The notes under the pieces were generated by a model. The model was not told the origin of the DNA and made no database searches. It saw nothing but the letters and a program-made list of their open reading frames with translations. A stretch of 64,000 bases of DNA from Acidimicrobiaceae bacterium (GTDB lineage Bacteria > Actinomycetota > Acidimicrobiia > Acidimicrobiales > UBA8592): the NCBI GenBank assembly GCA_024641655.1, contig JAHECR010000001.1:299161-363160 (forward strand). The letters are read 5' to 3'. This document shows positions 1-7,518 of the stretch, piece by piece (the first letter of the stretch is position 1; each line of letters opens with the position of its first letter). The position numbers and the translations under genes are program-made.

Positions 1-799
1 AGGCGGCCACCACCTGGTCCGGCGTCATCACGAACCGGCTCGTGGCCCCCTTGGCGGCCCAGTCGCGGATCGCGTCGGGATAGGCCGCTCGGTCCTGGCC
101 GCTGTCGATGATCTCGAACATCCGTCGCCGGGCCTGGCGCTCCGGCGTGTCGGGTTTCGGCGTGTCCCCGTCGCGGGGAACCTGCGGGCGCGGTGCGGGC
201 GGCTGGGGCCAACCCGGCTCCGCCGGACGCACGATCAAACCGTCCTCGTCGATCCAGACCACGTTGGGAATGTTCACCACCCCGAAGAGGGTGTCGAGCG
301 CATGCATGGGGTCGAGCAGCGAGGGGTGCTGCGGTCTCGCGGCCTCGATGTAGGGCCGCGAGGCGTCCGGCCCGCTGAGCTCGAGCGAGACGGTGACGAC
401 CTCGACGCCCTGGGGATGCAGCTCTGTGCGCAATACCTGCCACCCGGGCAGATCGTGAGCGCACCCTCAATAGGGAGCCCAGGCGACGAGCACCACCTTT
501 TGACCTCGCAGCGAGGAGAGCCGGAACGGCGCACCGTCGATGTCATCGAGCACGAGCTCCGGTGCCGCGGCGCTGACCAGGGCCCGCCCGCCCAGTGACT
601 CGGGCCCGATCGCCCAGAGCCCGGCCTCGGGCTCGGCGACCACGGCCATGCCGAGACGCTCCGCCGTGATCTGCCAATCGAAGGCTCCCCCACCGAGGGG
701 CACGCAGACATCGGCCTTGCAGGCCCCTTCGGGTTTGATCTCCCATCCCGTGCCGCGCCCGAAGGCCTCCACCGTGAGCGTGAGGTCGTCGACGATCAT
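1..799 (-). CDS. Redoxin-domain selenoprotein (UGA read as Sec), 3' end outside window
   Basis: The frame opens at ATG 799, reaches TGA at 469-467 and then stays open, without another stop, to the window edge. Residues before the TGA end in VVLVAWAPY and those after it begin GCAHDLPGWQ. Together they form the active-site strand and helix of a thioredoxin-like (AhpC/TSA, ResA-like) fold, with the TGA in the position of the nucleophilic cysteine (U-G-C, Sec at about residue 111). The downstream half continues the fold (VVTVSLE, NIPNVVWIDEDGLIV). Curated homologues named redoxin domain-containing (seleno)protein show this arrangement. It probably reduces or senses peroxide or disulfide in the cytoplasm, since no signal peptide is visible. 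A conventional gene caller would end it at 467 and lose the catalytic half. The family call is firm; Sec insertion is a strong inference. Confidence 0.85.
427..463 (-). promoter_or_regulatory. Candidate bacterial SECIS hairpin for the redoxin selenoprotein
   Basis: Three bases after the UGA the minus strand can form a lower stem TGCGC/GCGCA, an internal loop, an upper stem CTGCC/GGCAG and a five-base apical loop CGGGT. The loop begins 20 bases after the UGA and has G at its second position. This fits the general description of bacterial SECIS elements (apical loop roughly 16-37 bases after UGA, G in the first two loop positions). No folding energy was computed. Confidence 0.65.
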
Positions 800-854
800 G
801 CCGGAAGCACCCCCTCGATGGCACCGACGGCGCCGGCCGCGGTGCAGCGGCGCG

Positions 855-1400
855 TCACTTGGCCAGCTCGGTCTCGATCGCTGCGACGAGCGCTGGATCC
901 TCCGGCGTCATGGTCGGAGCGAAGCGTCCCACGACGGTGCCATCGCGGGCGATGAGGAACTTCTCGAAGTTCCACAAGATGTCGGGATCCTGGTTCGGAG
1001 TCATCCCGAACCCGGCGAGGCGCTCCCGGAACGTGTCGGGTTCACCCAGCGCCCGCGGTGCCGAGGTGGTGAGCGCCGCGTAGAGCGGATGTTGATCGTC
1101 ACCGACGACGCTGACTTTGGCGAACATCGGGAACGCCACCGAGAACGTCGACCGACAGAAGTCCGCGATCTCCTCATTGGTGCCCGGCTCCTGCGCCCCG
1201 AAGTTGTTCGCCGGGAATCCCAGGACCACCAAACCCTGATCCCGGTACTTCTCGTAGATCGCCTCGAGGCCCTCGTACTGAGGCGTCAACCCGCATTTCG
1301 AGGCGACGTTCACGACGAGCATCACCGATCCGGCGTACGCGGAGAGGCTGGTCTGCTCCCCCGTAATGGTCTCGACAGCGATCTCTTGCACGGTCGTCAT
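855..1400 (-). CDS. Glutathione peroxidase family protein (cysteine type)
   Basis: A 181-residue thiol peroxidase. The catalytic site is VASKCGLT with Cys36 (codon TGC, not TGA). Gln70 in [12 protein letters not shown] and Trp143-Asn144 complete the peroxidatic tetrad of the family. The start is ATG 1400, preceded by a good GAGGAGA ribosome site. Actinobacteria generally lack glutathione, so members like this usually use thioredoxin or mycothiol-linked reductants; that is family knowledge, not visible here. It lies 55 bp upstream of the selenocysteine redoxin gene on the same strand, so the two may be co-transcribed as a peroxide-defence pair. It is divergent from the biotin synthase gene. 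Confidence 0.93.
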   Translation of the reverse strand: MTTVQEIAVETITGEQTSLSAYAGSVMLVVNVASKCGLTPQYEGLEAIYEKYRDQGLVVLGFPANNFGAQEPGTNEEIADFCRSTFSVAFPMFAKVSVVGDDQHPLYAALTTSAPRALGEPDTFRERLAGFGMTPNQDPDILWNFEKFLIARDGTVVGRFAPTMTPEDPALVAAIETELAK

Positions 1401-1524
1401 TGCATCTCCTCGGCTGGGTGCATCGGGCCTCTCCCGCTGGGCGGGGCGTCGGACCGCGTTGAGGTCGTCAGTCTCGCGGGCCGAAGGATTGGCAGCAAGT
1501 GCACCTAACAGCGATGCTGGAGCG

Positions 1525-2478
1525 GTGACCGAGTTGCGACACGACTGGACGATCGACGAGGCCGACGCCATCATCGCCCGCCCCTTCCATGACCTGCTCG
1601 CGGCGGCCCACGCCGTCCATCGGGAAACCTTCGAGGCCCACGTGGTCGAAGCTGCGATGCTGCTGTCGATCAAGACCGGAGCCTGCCCGGAGGACTGCGC
1701 CTACTGCCCACAGTCGTCGGCCTGGAACACCGGCCTCGAACCGGCACGGCTGATGCCCACCACCGAGATCGTCGAAGCCGCCGAGCGCGCACGCGAGGCC
1801 GGCGCGACCCGGTTCTGCATGGGGGCGGCGTGGCGTTCGCCCAACGATCGACAGGTCGGCGAGGTCGCGGCGGCAGTGCGCGGCGTCGGTGAGCTGGGCA
1901 TGGAGACCTGTGTGACGCTGGGGATGCTCACCGCGGACCAGGCGGCGACGCTCGCCAACGCCGGCCTCGACTACTACAACCACAACCTCGACACGTCCCC
2001 GGAGTTCTACGGCGAGATCATCACCACGCGGACCTACGAAGACCGGATCGAGACGTTGGGCCATCTCCGCGACGCCGGGATCAAGCTCTGCACCGGCGGG
2101 ATCGTCGGCATGGGGGAAACCCGACGCGACCGGGCAGGGCTGCTCGTGCAGTTGGCGCGGCTCGACCCCCACCCCGAGAGCGTGCCGATCAACCTGCTGG
2201 TGCAGGTCCCCGGTACACCCCTTTTCGGAACCGATGAGCTCGAACCGCTCGAGCTCGTCCGCACCATCGCGGCGGCGCGCCTGATGATGCCCAGGTCGGT
2301 CGTGCGTCTCTCGGCGGGCCGCAGCGACATGAGCGATGAACTGCAGGCCCTGTGTCTGCACGCCGGCGCGAGCAGCATCTTCCTCGGTGACCAGCTACTC
2401 ACGACCACGAACCCCGGCGTGGACCACGACCGCGCCCTGCTCGAACACCTCGACACCACGTTCGCTCCCTCCGCCTGA
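1525..2478 (+). CDS. bioB: Biotin synthase
   Basis: Radical-SAM enzyme inserting sulfur into dethiobiotin, the last step of biotin synthesis. The 4Fe-4S motif CPEDCAYC (Cys54, 58, 61) is followed by CPQSS, and the conserved [13 protein letters not shown] and GGIVGMGE segments are present. At 317 residues from GTG 1525 it is slightly shorter than the roughly 345-residue enterobacterial form, missing mainly the N-terminal arm. The frame is open further upstream but contains no better start, and the ribosome site near 1519 is weak, so the start is uncertain. It is solitary: no bioA, bioD or bioF is nearby. It is transcribed divergently from the glutathione peroxidase gene, 124 bp away. Confidence 0.95.
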   Translation: MTELRHDWTIDEADAIIARPFHDLLAAAHAVHRETFEAHVVEAAMLLSIKTGACPEDCAYCPQSSAWNTGLEPARLMPTTEIVEAAERAREAGATRFCMGAAWRSPNDRQVGEVAAAVRGVGELGMETCVTLGMLTADQAATLANAGLDYYNHNLDTSPEFYGEIITTRTYEDRIETLGHLRDAGIKLCTGGIVGMGETRRDRAGLLVQLARLDPHPESVPINLLVQVPGTPLFGTDELEPLELVRTIAAARLMMPRSVVRLSAGRSDMSDELQALCLHAGASSIFLGDQLLTTTNPGVDHDRALLEHLDTTFAPSA

Positions 2479-2546
2479 CGGGCTGCAACGAGGCGAAGCT
2501 CGGCGGGCACCAGCCCGGCCGCGCTGGCACACCGCGTGTTCAGGCT

Positions 2547-2561
2547 GTCACCACCGGTGAC
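2547..2561 (+). terminator. Short hairpin downstream of bioB
   Basis: A six-base inverted repeat GTCACC/GGTGAC with a 3-base loop lies 69 bp past the bioB stop. There is no T-run, so termination here is only a suggestion. The rest of the 2479-2671 gap shows nothing recognisable except a strong ribosome site at its end. Confidence 0.25.
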
Positions 2562-2671
2562 CGGCGCCTCGCGACGGCTGACGATTCCGACCTGGCTCTG
2601 CGACCGGTCTCAGCCAGCTCTCAGGTTCGGCAGCCACAGTGGGTTGCAGACCACCCACAGGAGGCCGTCTG

Positions 2672-2941
2672 TTGACCACGCCACCGCTTGCGCGCTCCCG
2701 GCGCCCCCATCCCGCGGCCCGAGCCCGAAAGGTCGTCGCCGCGTCCAGCGCCGCAGCCCTGGTCGCCATCACCGGCCTCCTGGCAGCACACAACGCCTTC
2801 GCGTCCAGCAGCGAGCCGCAGGCGACCATGACGTCGGCCGGAACAACCACCAGCTCGATCACCGCCGCGACCAGTCCGCGCGTAGCAGCGGTGGCCGCAG
2901 TGCCGGCACGACAAGTGCAGGCCTCGAGCCATGGCAGCTGA
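2672..2941 (+). CDS. Small secreted or membrane-anchored protein of unknown function
   Basis: An 89-residue protein beginning at TTG 2672. That start is chosen because a perfect AGGAGG lies 7 bases upstream. An arginine-rich N-terminus (SRRPHPAARARK) precedes one hydrophobic segment (about residues 20-38, ending AFASSS), consistent with a signal peptide or anchor. The remainder is Ala/Ser/Thr-rich with no family signature. Its stop overlaps the apbE start by 11 bases, so it belongs to the apbE/ferric-reductase-like operon. No SGAT-type flavinylation motif is visible. It may be an extracytoplasmic accessory of that electron-transfer system; this is inference from position only. Confidence 0.6.
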   Translation: MTTPPLARSRRPHPAARARKVVAASSAAALVAITGLLAAHNAFASSSEPQATMTSAGTTTSSITAATSPRVAAVAAVPARQVQASSHGS

Positions 2942-3887
2942 ACGCTCCGCACGGGCGATGGGGACCGACGTGCACGTCATCGTGGTCGGTGGTGCCCGGC
3001 TCGCCGACAGGGCACTGGAACGCATCGCCGACCTGGAGTCGCGCTGGTCGCGTTTCCGGCCCTCCTCCGAAGTGAGCCGGCTCAACCGAGCCGGCGGCGC
3101 CCCCGTCGAAGTCTCTCCCGAGACGATCACACTGGTACGTCGGGGCACAGACGCGTGGCGGGTCAGCGCCGCCTTCGTCGACTGCACCGAACTGGCAGCG
3201 GTCGTCGCCGCCGGCTACGACCGCTCGTTCGAGCAGATCCCCGCCGACCGAGCCGAGCCTCGCCGTCCTCCTCGAGGCCCCAGCCTCATCGGACCCGCCG
3301 ACATCGTGGTCCACGGCACCACGGTGACCCTTCCCCCCGAGGTCGGGCTCGACCCCGGGGGCATCGGCAAGGGGCTGGCGGCCGACATCGTCACCGAGGA
3401 GGTGATGGCCGCCGGCGCCGAGGGTGTCTGCATCGACATCGGCGGCGATCTCCGGGTCGACGGTGTCGGCCCCGACGGCGCGGGCTGGACCGTCTCCATC
3501 GACCATCCGCACCACACGACACCTCTCGTGATCATCGGACTGACATCGGGGGCCGTCGCGAGCTCGACGACGCTCAAGCGGCGTTGGCGCATCAACGGCG
3601 AGGATCGTCACCACCTCATCGATCCCCGCACCGGTCGGCCTTCCGAGTCCGACGTCGTGTTCGCGACCGCCATCGCTGCGGAGGGCTGGCATGCCGAGGC
3701 GATCGCCAAGGCTGTGCTCCTGCGCGGCGGCGTGCACCCGTTCACCATCGTCGAGGGAACCGGTGTCGAGGCGCTCGTCGTAGATCGCGACGGTGCCGTT
3801 CGCACGTCACCGGGATTCGCCCGCTTCACCGACCGATCACCGATCCGGTCGTTCCCCGAGCAGGTCGGCGGGGGCGTGTCGACGTGA
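2931..3887 (+). CDS. apbE: FAD:protein FMN transferase (ApbE family)
   Basis: A 318-residue flavin transferase that covalently attaches FMN to Thr or Ser of extracytoplasmic flavoproteins. Family landmarks are ARAMGTDVHV at the N-terminus, LDPGGIGKGLAADIV, CIDIGGDLRVDG and HHLIDPRTGRPSES (Mg/FAD-binding C-terminal part). The start at ATG 2931 overlaps the preceding small gene. The stop overlaps the GTG of the ferric-reductase-like gene (GTGA), indicating translational coupling. No FMN-binding-domain target protein is encoded nearby, which is unusual for such loci. No signal peptide is obvious in this member, unlike many Gram-negative ApbE lipoproteins. Confidence 0.92.
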   Translation: MAAERSARAMGTDVHVIVVGGARLADRALERIADLESRWSRFRPSSEVSRLNRAGGAPVEVSPETITLVRRGTDAWRVSAAFVDCTELAAVVAAGYDRSFEQIPADRAEPRRPPRGPSLIGPADIVVHGTTVTLPPEVGLDPGGIGKGLAADIVTEEVMAAGAEGVCIDIGGDLRVDGVGPDGAGWTVSIDHPHHTTPLVIIGLTSGAVASSTTLKRRWRINGEDRHHLIDPRTGRPSESDVVFATAIAAEGWHAEAIAKAVLLRGGVHPFTIVEGTGVEALVVDRDGAVRTSPGFARFTDRSPIRSFPEQVGGGVST

Positions 3888-4639
3888 GCCAGCTCTGGTG
3901 GTATCTCGCTCGAGCTGGAGGCATGGTCGCCTGGTCGCTGCTGTCCGCCAGCGTCCTGTGGGGCCTGGCACTCAGCACCAAGGTGCTCGGCCCCAAGCCC
4001 CGACCGAACTGGATGCTCGACGTCCATCGGTTCCTGGGCGGCCTCGCCGTGACCTTCACTGCCATCCACGTCGCCGGCCTGGTGATGGACACGTACGTGC
4101 ACTTCGGACCCACGGAGGTCCTGGTCCCGTTCACCGGAACCTATCGACCTGCGGCGGTCGCCTGGGGCATCATCGGCCTCTACCTGCTCGCGGCGGTCGA
4201 GCTCACCTCGTTGTTGCGCAAGCGCCTGCCCCGGCGCCTCTGGCGGCTCACGCACCTATTGAGCTTCCCGGTCTTCGCACTTTCGACGATCCACGGCGTG
4301 TTCTCGGGCACCGACGCGGGAACGGGCTCTCCGCTCTTCGTCGCGATGGTCGCCGTCGGCGTGGCGGTCCTGTCCCTCACCGTCGCTCGTGTCGACGCGG
4401 CTCGTCAGAAGGCTCGCCGCGGTCGTGGCCAGGGACTTCCCGTCAAGGGCGGACGCCACGCACCCGGTCCCCGCTTCCCGGCCTCGCCGCCGCCATCGCC
4501 ACCGTTCGTCGCTCCCCTTGCCTTCCCCCACCCGCCTCAACAGGAGTACCCCGATGTCCATGCAGGACCCTTCGTCGTCGACTCCCCCGGCCCGACCCAC
4601 TCTGCCGTCGGTTCCGCCCGCCGAGCCGGTACTCGCTGA
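3884..4639 (+). CDS. Ferric-reductase-like transmembrane protein
   Basis: A 251-residue integral membrane protein with five to six hydrophobic segments (for example GMVAWSLLSASVLWG and LFVAMVAVGVAVL). Two histidine pairs suit bis-heme b coordination: VHRFLGG...AIHVAG (H-x13-H) and THLLSF...TIHGVF (H-x12-H). This is the pattern of the ferric reductase-like transmembrane domain (MsrQ/YedZ, NOX-like cores). It starts at GTG 3884 inside the apbE stop. It lacks a cytoplasmic FAD/NAD domain, so electrons must come from a separate partner or the quinone pool. The last roughly 50 residues are proline-rich, overlap the next gene by 86 bases and may not be a folded domain. Confidence 0.8.
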   Translation: MSQLWWYLARAGGMVAWSLLSASVLWGLALSTKVLGPKPRPNWMLDVHRFLGGLAVTFTAIHVAGLVMDTYVHFGPTEVLVPFTGTYRPAAVAWGIIGLYLLAAVELTSLLRKRLPRRLWRLTHLLSFPVFALSTIHGVFSGTDAGTGSPLFVAMVAVGVAVLSLTVARVDAARQKARRGRGQGLPVKGGRHAPGPRFPASPPPSPPFVAPLAFPHPPQQEYPDVHAGPFVVDSPGPTHSAVGSARRAGTR

Positions 4640-5066
4640 CCCGGCGGTGCGGCGTCGGAGACCCGGCTACAACGATGAGGCGGTGCGGCGCGCCCGCCTC
4701 GTCGCATCGGGGACGGCCATCACCGTCGGCTCGGTGCTGGCCGGTTTCGTCGGAGCCCAGGCGCTGAACGTCGGCGCCCGGGGTGGCCAGTCGCCCGTGA
4801 CCCTGATCTCGACGACGCCCCAGGACCCGGGCCTCGGCCTGCGACTACCCACCGCTCCCCCGCTGTATCGCGACGATGGCAGCGACGACGGCATCTACCC
4901 GGGCGGCGAACGGGAAGGCGACGACGACTCCGTGGTCCCGACGCCGGGGTCAGCGATACCACTGCGGCGCTCGCAAGCCGGATCGACCACGGCACCAGGT
5001 GGAGCGCCGCCGGCCCAGCCCACGACGCCGGCGCCGGCGCCCCACGCGAGCACCCGGGGCAGCTGA
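4554..5066 (+). CDS. Small single-pass membrane protein, unknown
   Basis: A 170-residue protein starting at ATG 4554 behind AGGAG. A proline-rich cytoplasmic N-terminus (about 45 residues) is followed by one transmembrane helix (ASGTAITVGSVLAGFVGAQA). The rest is a Pro/Gly/Asp-rich low-complexity region, presumably outside the membrane. No domain is recognised. It is the last gene of the operon with apbE and the ferric-reductase-like gene, and it begins within the reading frame of the latter. A structural or assembly role in the extracytoplasmic electron-transfer unit is possible but unproven. Confidence 0.6.
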   Translation: MSMQDPSSSTPPARPTLPSVPPAEPVLADPAVRRRRPGYNDEAVRRARLVASGTAITVGSVLAGFVGAQALNVGARGGQSPVTLISTTPQDPGLGLRLPTAPPLYRDDGSDDGIYPGGEREGDDDSVVPTPGSAIPLRRSQAGSTTAPGGAPPAQPTTPAPAPHASTRGS

Positions 5067-5111
5067 CTGGTACGCCGAGCGAGGGGGCCGGTGTCTGGGT
5101 CAGAATGCCCC

Positions 5112-5870
5112 ATGGTCTACGACGCAGTCCTCGCAGAGACGCTCACCATCCACGGACACGGTGGCGACGCCATCGAGGCCTACCTCGCCCGTCCCCTTGG
5201 GCCCGGGCCCTACCCCGGCGTGGTCGTGATCCATCACATGCCCGGGTACGACCGCGCCACCAAGGAGATCGTGCGGACCTTCGCGGTCTACGGCTACGCG
5301 GCGGTGTGCCCCAACCTCTTCCACCGGTATGCGCCGGGCGCACGCCCAGCCGATGCAGCGGCGGCGGCCCGCGCCGCCGGCGGCGTTCCCGACGAACAGT
5401 GCATGGGCGACGTCGCCGGGGCCGCCGACCACCTCCGGGCACTGTCCAACGCGAACGGCAAGGTCGGCGTGATCGGGTACTGCTCTGGCGGCCGGCAGAC
5501 CTACCTCGCGGCCTGCCTGCTCGACGTCGACGCCGCCGTCGACTGCTACGGCGGGCGTGTCGTGGCCACCGCGGACGAGCTCACGCCCGAACGCCCGGTC
5601 GCCCCCATCGATCTCACCCCACAGATGCGCGCCCCTTTCATGGGCCTGTTCGGGGTCGACGATGCCAACCCCTCACCCGAGCACGTGGCGATCATCGAGC
5701 AGCAACTGCAATCCCACGACAAGTCCTACGAGATCCACTCGTTCGACGATGCCGGACATTCGTTCTTCTCGGTCGACCGACCCAGCTACCGGGTCGAGGC
5801 CGCCAAGGAAGGGTGGAAGGCGATCTGGTCGTTCTTCGGCCGCTACCTCAGCACCCCACAGGGAGCCTGA
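5112..5870 (+). CDS. Dienelactone hydrolase family protein
   Basis: A 252-residue alpha/beta hydrolase with a cysteine nucleophile at GYCSGG (Cys124). The probable acid is in FGVDDANPS (Asp183 or 184) and the catalytic histidine in DAGHSFF (His216). The family hydrolyses enol-lactones such as dienelactone in chlorocatechol and related ring-cleavage pathways, but many members have other ester substrates. The start is ATG 5112; the in-frame methionine seven codons upstream is less likely. It is followed after one base by the small DUF6295-like gene, so the two form an operon. Confidence 0.9.
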   Translation: MVYDAVLAETLTIHGHGGDAIEAYLARPLGPGPYPGVVVIHHMPGYDRATKEIVRTFAVYGYAAVCPNLFHRYAPGARPADAAAAARAAGGVPDEQCMGDVAGAADHLRALSNANGKVGVIGYCSGGRQTYLAACLLDVDAAVDCYGGRVVATADELTPERPVAPIDLTPQMRAPFMGLFGVDDANPSPEHVAIIEQQLQSHDKSYEIHSFDDAGHSFFSVDRPSYRVEAAKEGWKAIWSFFGRYLSTPQGA

Positions 5871-5871
5871 C

Positions 5872-6138
5872 ATGTGCACCTACGTGACCGCGACGACGCC
5901 GGTCGCCGGCAGCGGGCTGCTCGCCGGCGGCTGGACCCGTCTCGGCGACGCAATCGTCTACTTCGACCATCCCGTCGACGCGCCCGTCGACCATGCCCTG
6001 TGCATCGATCTGCGCGGCCGTTCGGGAGATCCCGCCGAGCGTATCGCCGTCGAGCTCGACGCCGCGTCGGCTCGGCGGCTCGCCGAGACGATCCTGGCGA
6101 TCCTCGAGGACCCCGAGGTCGTGCCGCTGCTCGACTGA
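5872..6138 (+). CDS. DUF6295-like small protein
   Basis: An 88-residue protein beginning MCTYVT, with AGGWTRLGDAIVYFDHPVDAP in its first half and an alpha-helical C-terminus (AASARRLAETILAIL). The layout matches the actinobacterial family I know as DUF6295, whose function is unknown. It starts one base after the dienelactone hydrolase stop and ends 10 bases before the convergent selenoprotein gene. The family assignment is from memory of its characteristic N-terminus. Confidence 0.7.
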   Translation: MCTYVTATTPVAGSGLLAGGWTRLGDAIVYFDHPVDAPVDHALCIDLRGRSGDPAERIAVELDAASARRLAETILAILEDPEVVPLLD

Positions 6139-6148
6139 CCGTCGGCGA

Positions 6149-7303
6149 TCAGCGACGCTGCGTGGACGGCACGAGATAGCCGGTCACGAGCCTGGGGGCC
6201 TCCGCCGCGCGAAGCACGCGCTGCACCTCGTGCATGAGCGCACCCGCACGGGTCTTCGTGTAGAACCACGACTCTGCCTGGCGCGCCCCGGTGGTGTCGG
6301 CAAGCTGCACCGCCGCTTCCTCGTAGTAGGCGCGCAGATCCTGCGCGGCCCCGAGGATCTGCCACTCACCCCACCCGACCTCGTCGAGCGACGCCCCTTC
6401 GGCCAGCCGCAGGAAGACACGGAGCAGGTCGGCGATCGCATCGGCGCTCGCCTCGCGTCCCACGAGCGTGCGGCCCGTGGCCGCGAGGTTGCGGTCGTAG
6501 GCTCCTCGGATCCCGATGGCTTCGTCGATCGCAGGAGGCAGCGACGGGTCGAAGCGGGGTGGGAGCGGGCACGAGGCGGGCTCGTCGGCGAGATCGTCGA
6601 TGTGGTCCGGGTGATCGACCAGAACCGGCACGTCGGTGCGCCCGAGCAGAGCGAAGGCGCGTCGGAGAACGTCGTGCTGGAAGACAGCATCCCCGGGCCG
6701 CCCGAGGGGTCGACCGAGCGGGAAGTCGACATGAAGCATCCGCGGGGGCCGAGCATTCTCGGCCTGGCGTCGAACCAGCGAGATCCCGACCGTGGCCAAC
6801 CCGGCCGCTTCGAAGACGTGGGCGAGCACACTCACGGTGCGCGTGCAGATCGGTCAGACGGGGGTCAGCAGCACGACGTCGACCCCTTGGTCGAGCAGCA
6901 CCTGAGCGGCTGCGGGGCCGGTGTCGTGGATGATCGTCGAAAGATCGGACACGGCTCCCATGAACGACAGGTTCGTGGCCGCGGCGCGCCCGACGACCCC
7001 CTCGGCGACGAGCTCGTCGATGCGGTCGATCGGGTACACGACGTTGAGGTCCTGGGCGATCCCGGACCGGTCGAAGTTGGGACTGAAATGACTCAGTTGC
7101 ACGTCGTGGGCCGTGCGCGGCAGCAGCGTGAACGACGCATCGGTCGGCTGCCAGACGGTGACCTCACCTGCGGGTCGCAACCCCGCAGTGGTGACGATCG
7201 CGACCGTGGCCTCCGACAACGGCGGTGCGCCCACGGCAACGGGTTCGAGTGCAGGCACGGCGATCTCACCGACACCGTCTCGTATGGCTCGGTCCGCTCC
7301 CAT
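6149..7303 (-). CDS. Glycine/sarcosine/betaine reductase selenoprotein B-like protein (UGA read as Sec)
   Basis: Two open stretches (7303-6857 and 6853-6149) lie in one frame and are separated only by TGA at 6856-6854. Translated through, the join reads VDVVLLTPV-U-PICTRTVSVLA. This is the GrdB/PrdB active-site region with a UxxC motif (Sec about 150, Cys about 153), followed by the family segment GLATVGISLV...PPRMLHVDFPLGRPLG. Total length is 384 residues. In clostridial Stickland reductases this Sec attacks the substrate. Short aerobic homologues are annotated as selenoprotein B family proteins of unknown substrate. The ATG at 6835 just after the UGA is not a true start, since the conserved UxxC lies upstream of it. 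The family call is firm; recoding is a strong inference. Confidence 0.87.
6826..6842 (-). promoter_or_regulatory. Candidate SECIS hairpin for the selenoprotein B-like gene
   Basis: On the minus strand GCGCAC pairs with GTGTGC (six pairs, one G-U) around the loop CGTGA. The loop begins 17 bases after the UGA and has G at its second position. This matches the expected spacing and loop rule for bacterial SECIS elements. The loop resembles the CGGGT loop of the redoxin gene. No energy calculation was made. Confidence 0.6.
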
Positions 7304-7518
7304 GGTCCCCGTCCTCGATCCGCTGCTGGCTGCTCGACGGCCGCTCCGTCGCGGTCGACGTCACCGTAGCGGAGTGAGCAACCCGGAGGCCTCGGCAAGG
7401 GGAACCAGTGGGGTTCGGTGGAAGTTCGGTCTTGGTTCTCGGCGATCTGCCAGGTTGGGCGGGCAGCCTCAGCGGTGTCGGAGCAAGGGCTCCGCCGGAC
7501 CCCCCGAAAGGCTTTCTT

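Noticed and set aside
855-1400. Glutathione peroxidase as a third selenoprotein
   Set aside because: The active-site codon in SKCGLT is TGC (Cys), and there is no internal UGA.
1366-1524. N-terminal extension of biotin synthase from ATG 1366
   Set aside because: It would overlap the divergent glutathione peroxidase start and encodes no BioB-like residues.
4500-4639. The proline-rich tail of the ferric-reductase-like protein as a functional domain
   Set aside because: Low complexity and fully overlapped by the start of the next gene; probably read-through of the true C-terminus or unimportant.
6149-6835. Separate gene starting at ATG 6835
   Set aside because: The conserved PICTRTV segment lies upstream of this ATG in the same frame, between it and the UGA, so the gene is continuous through the UGA.
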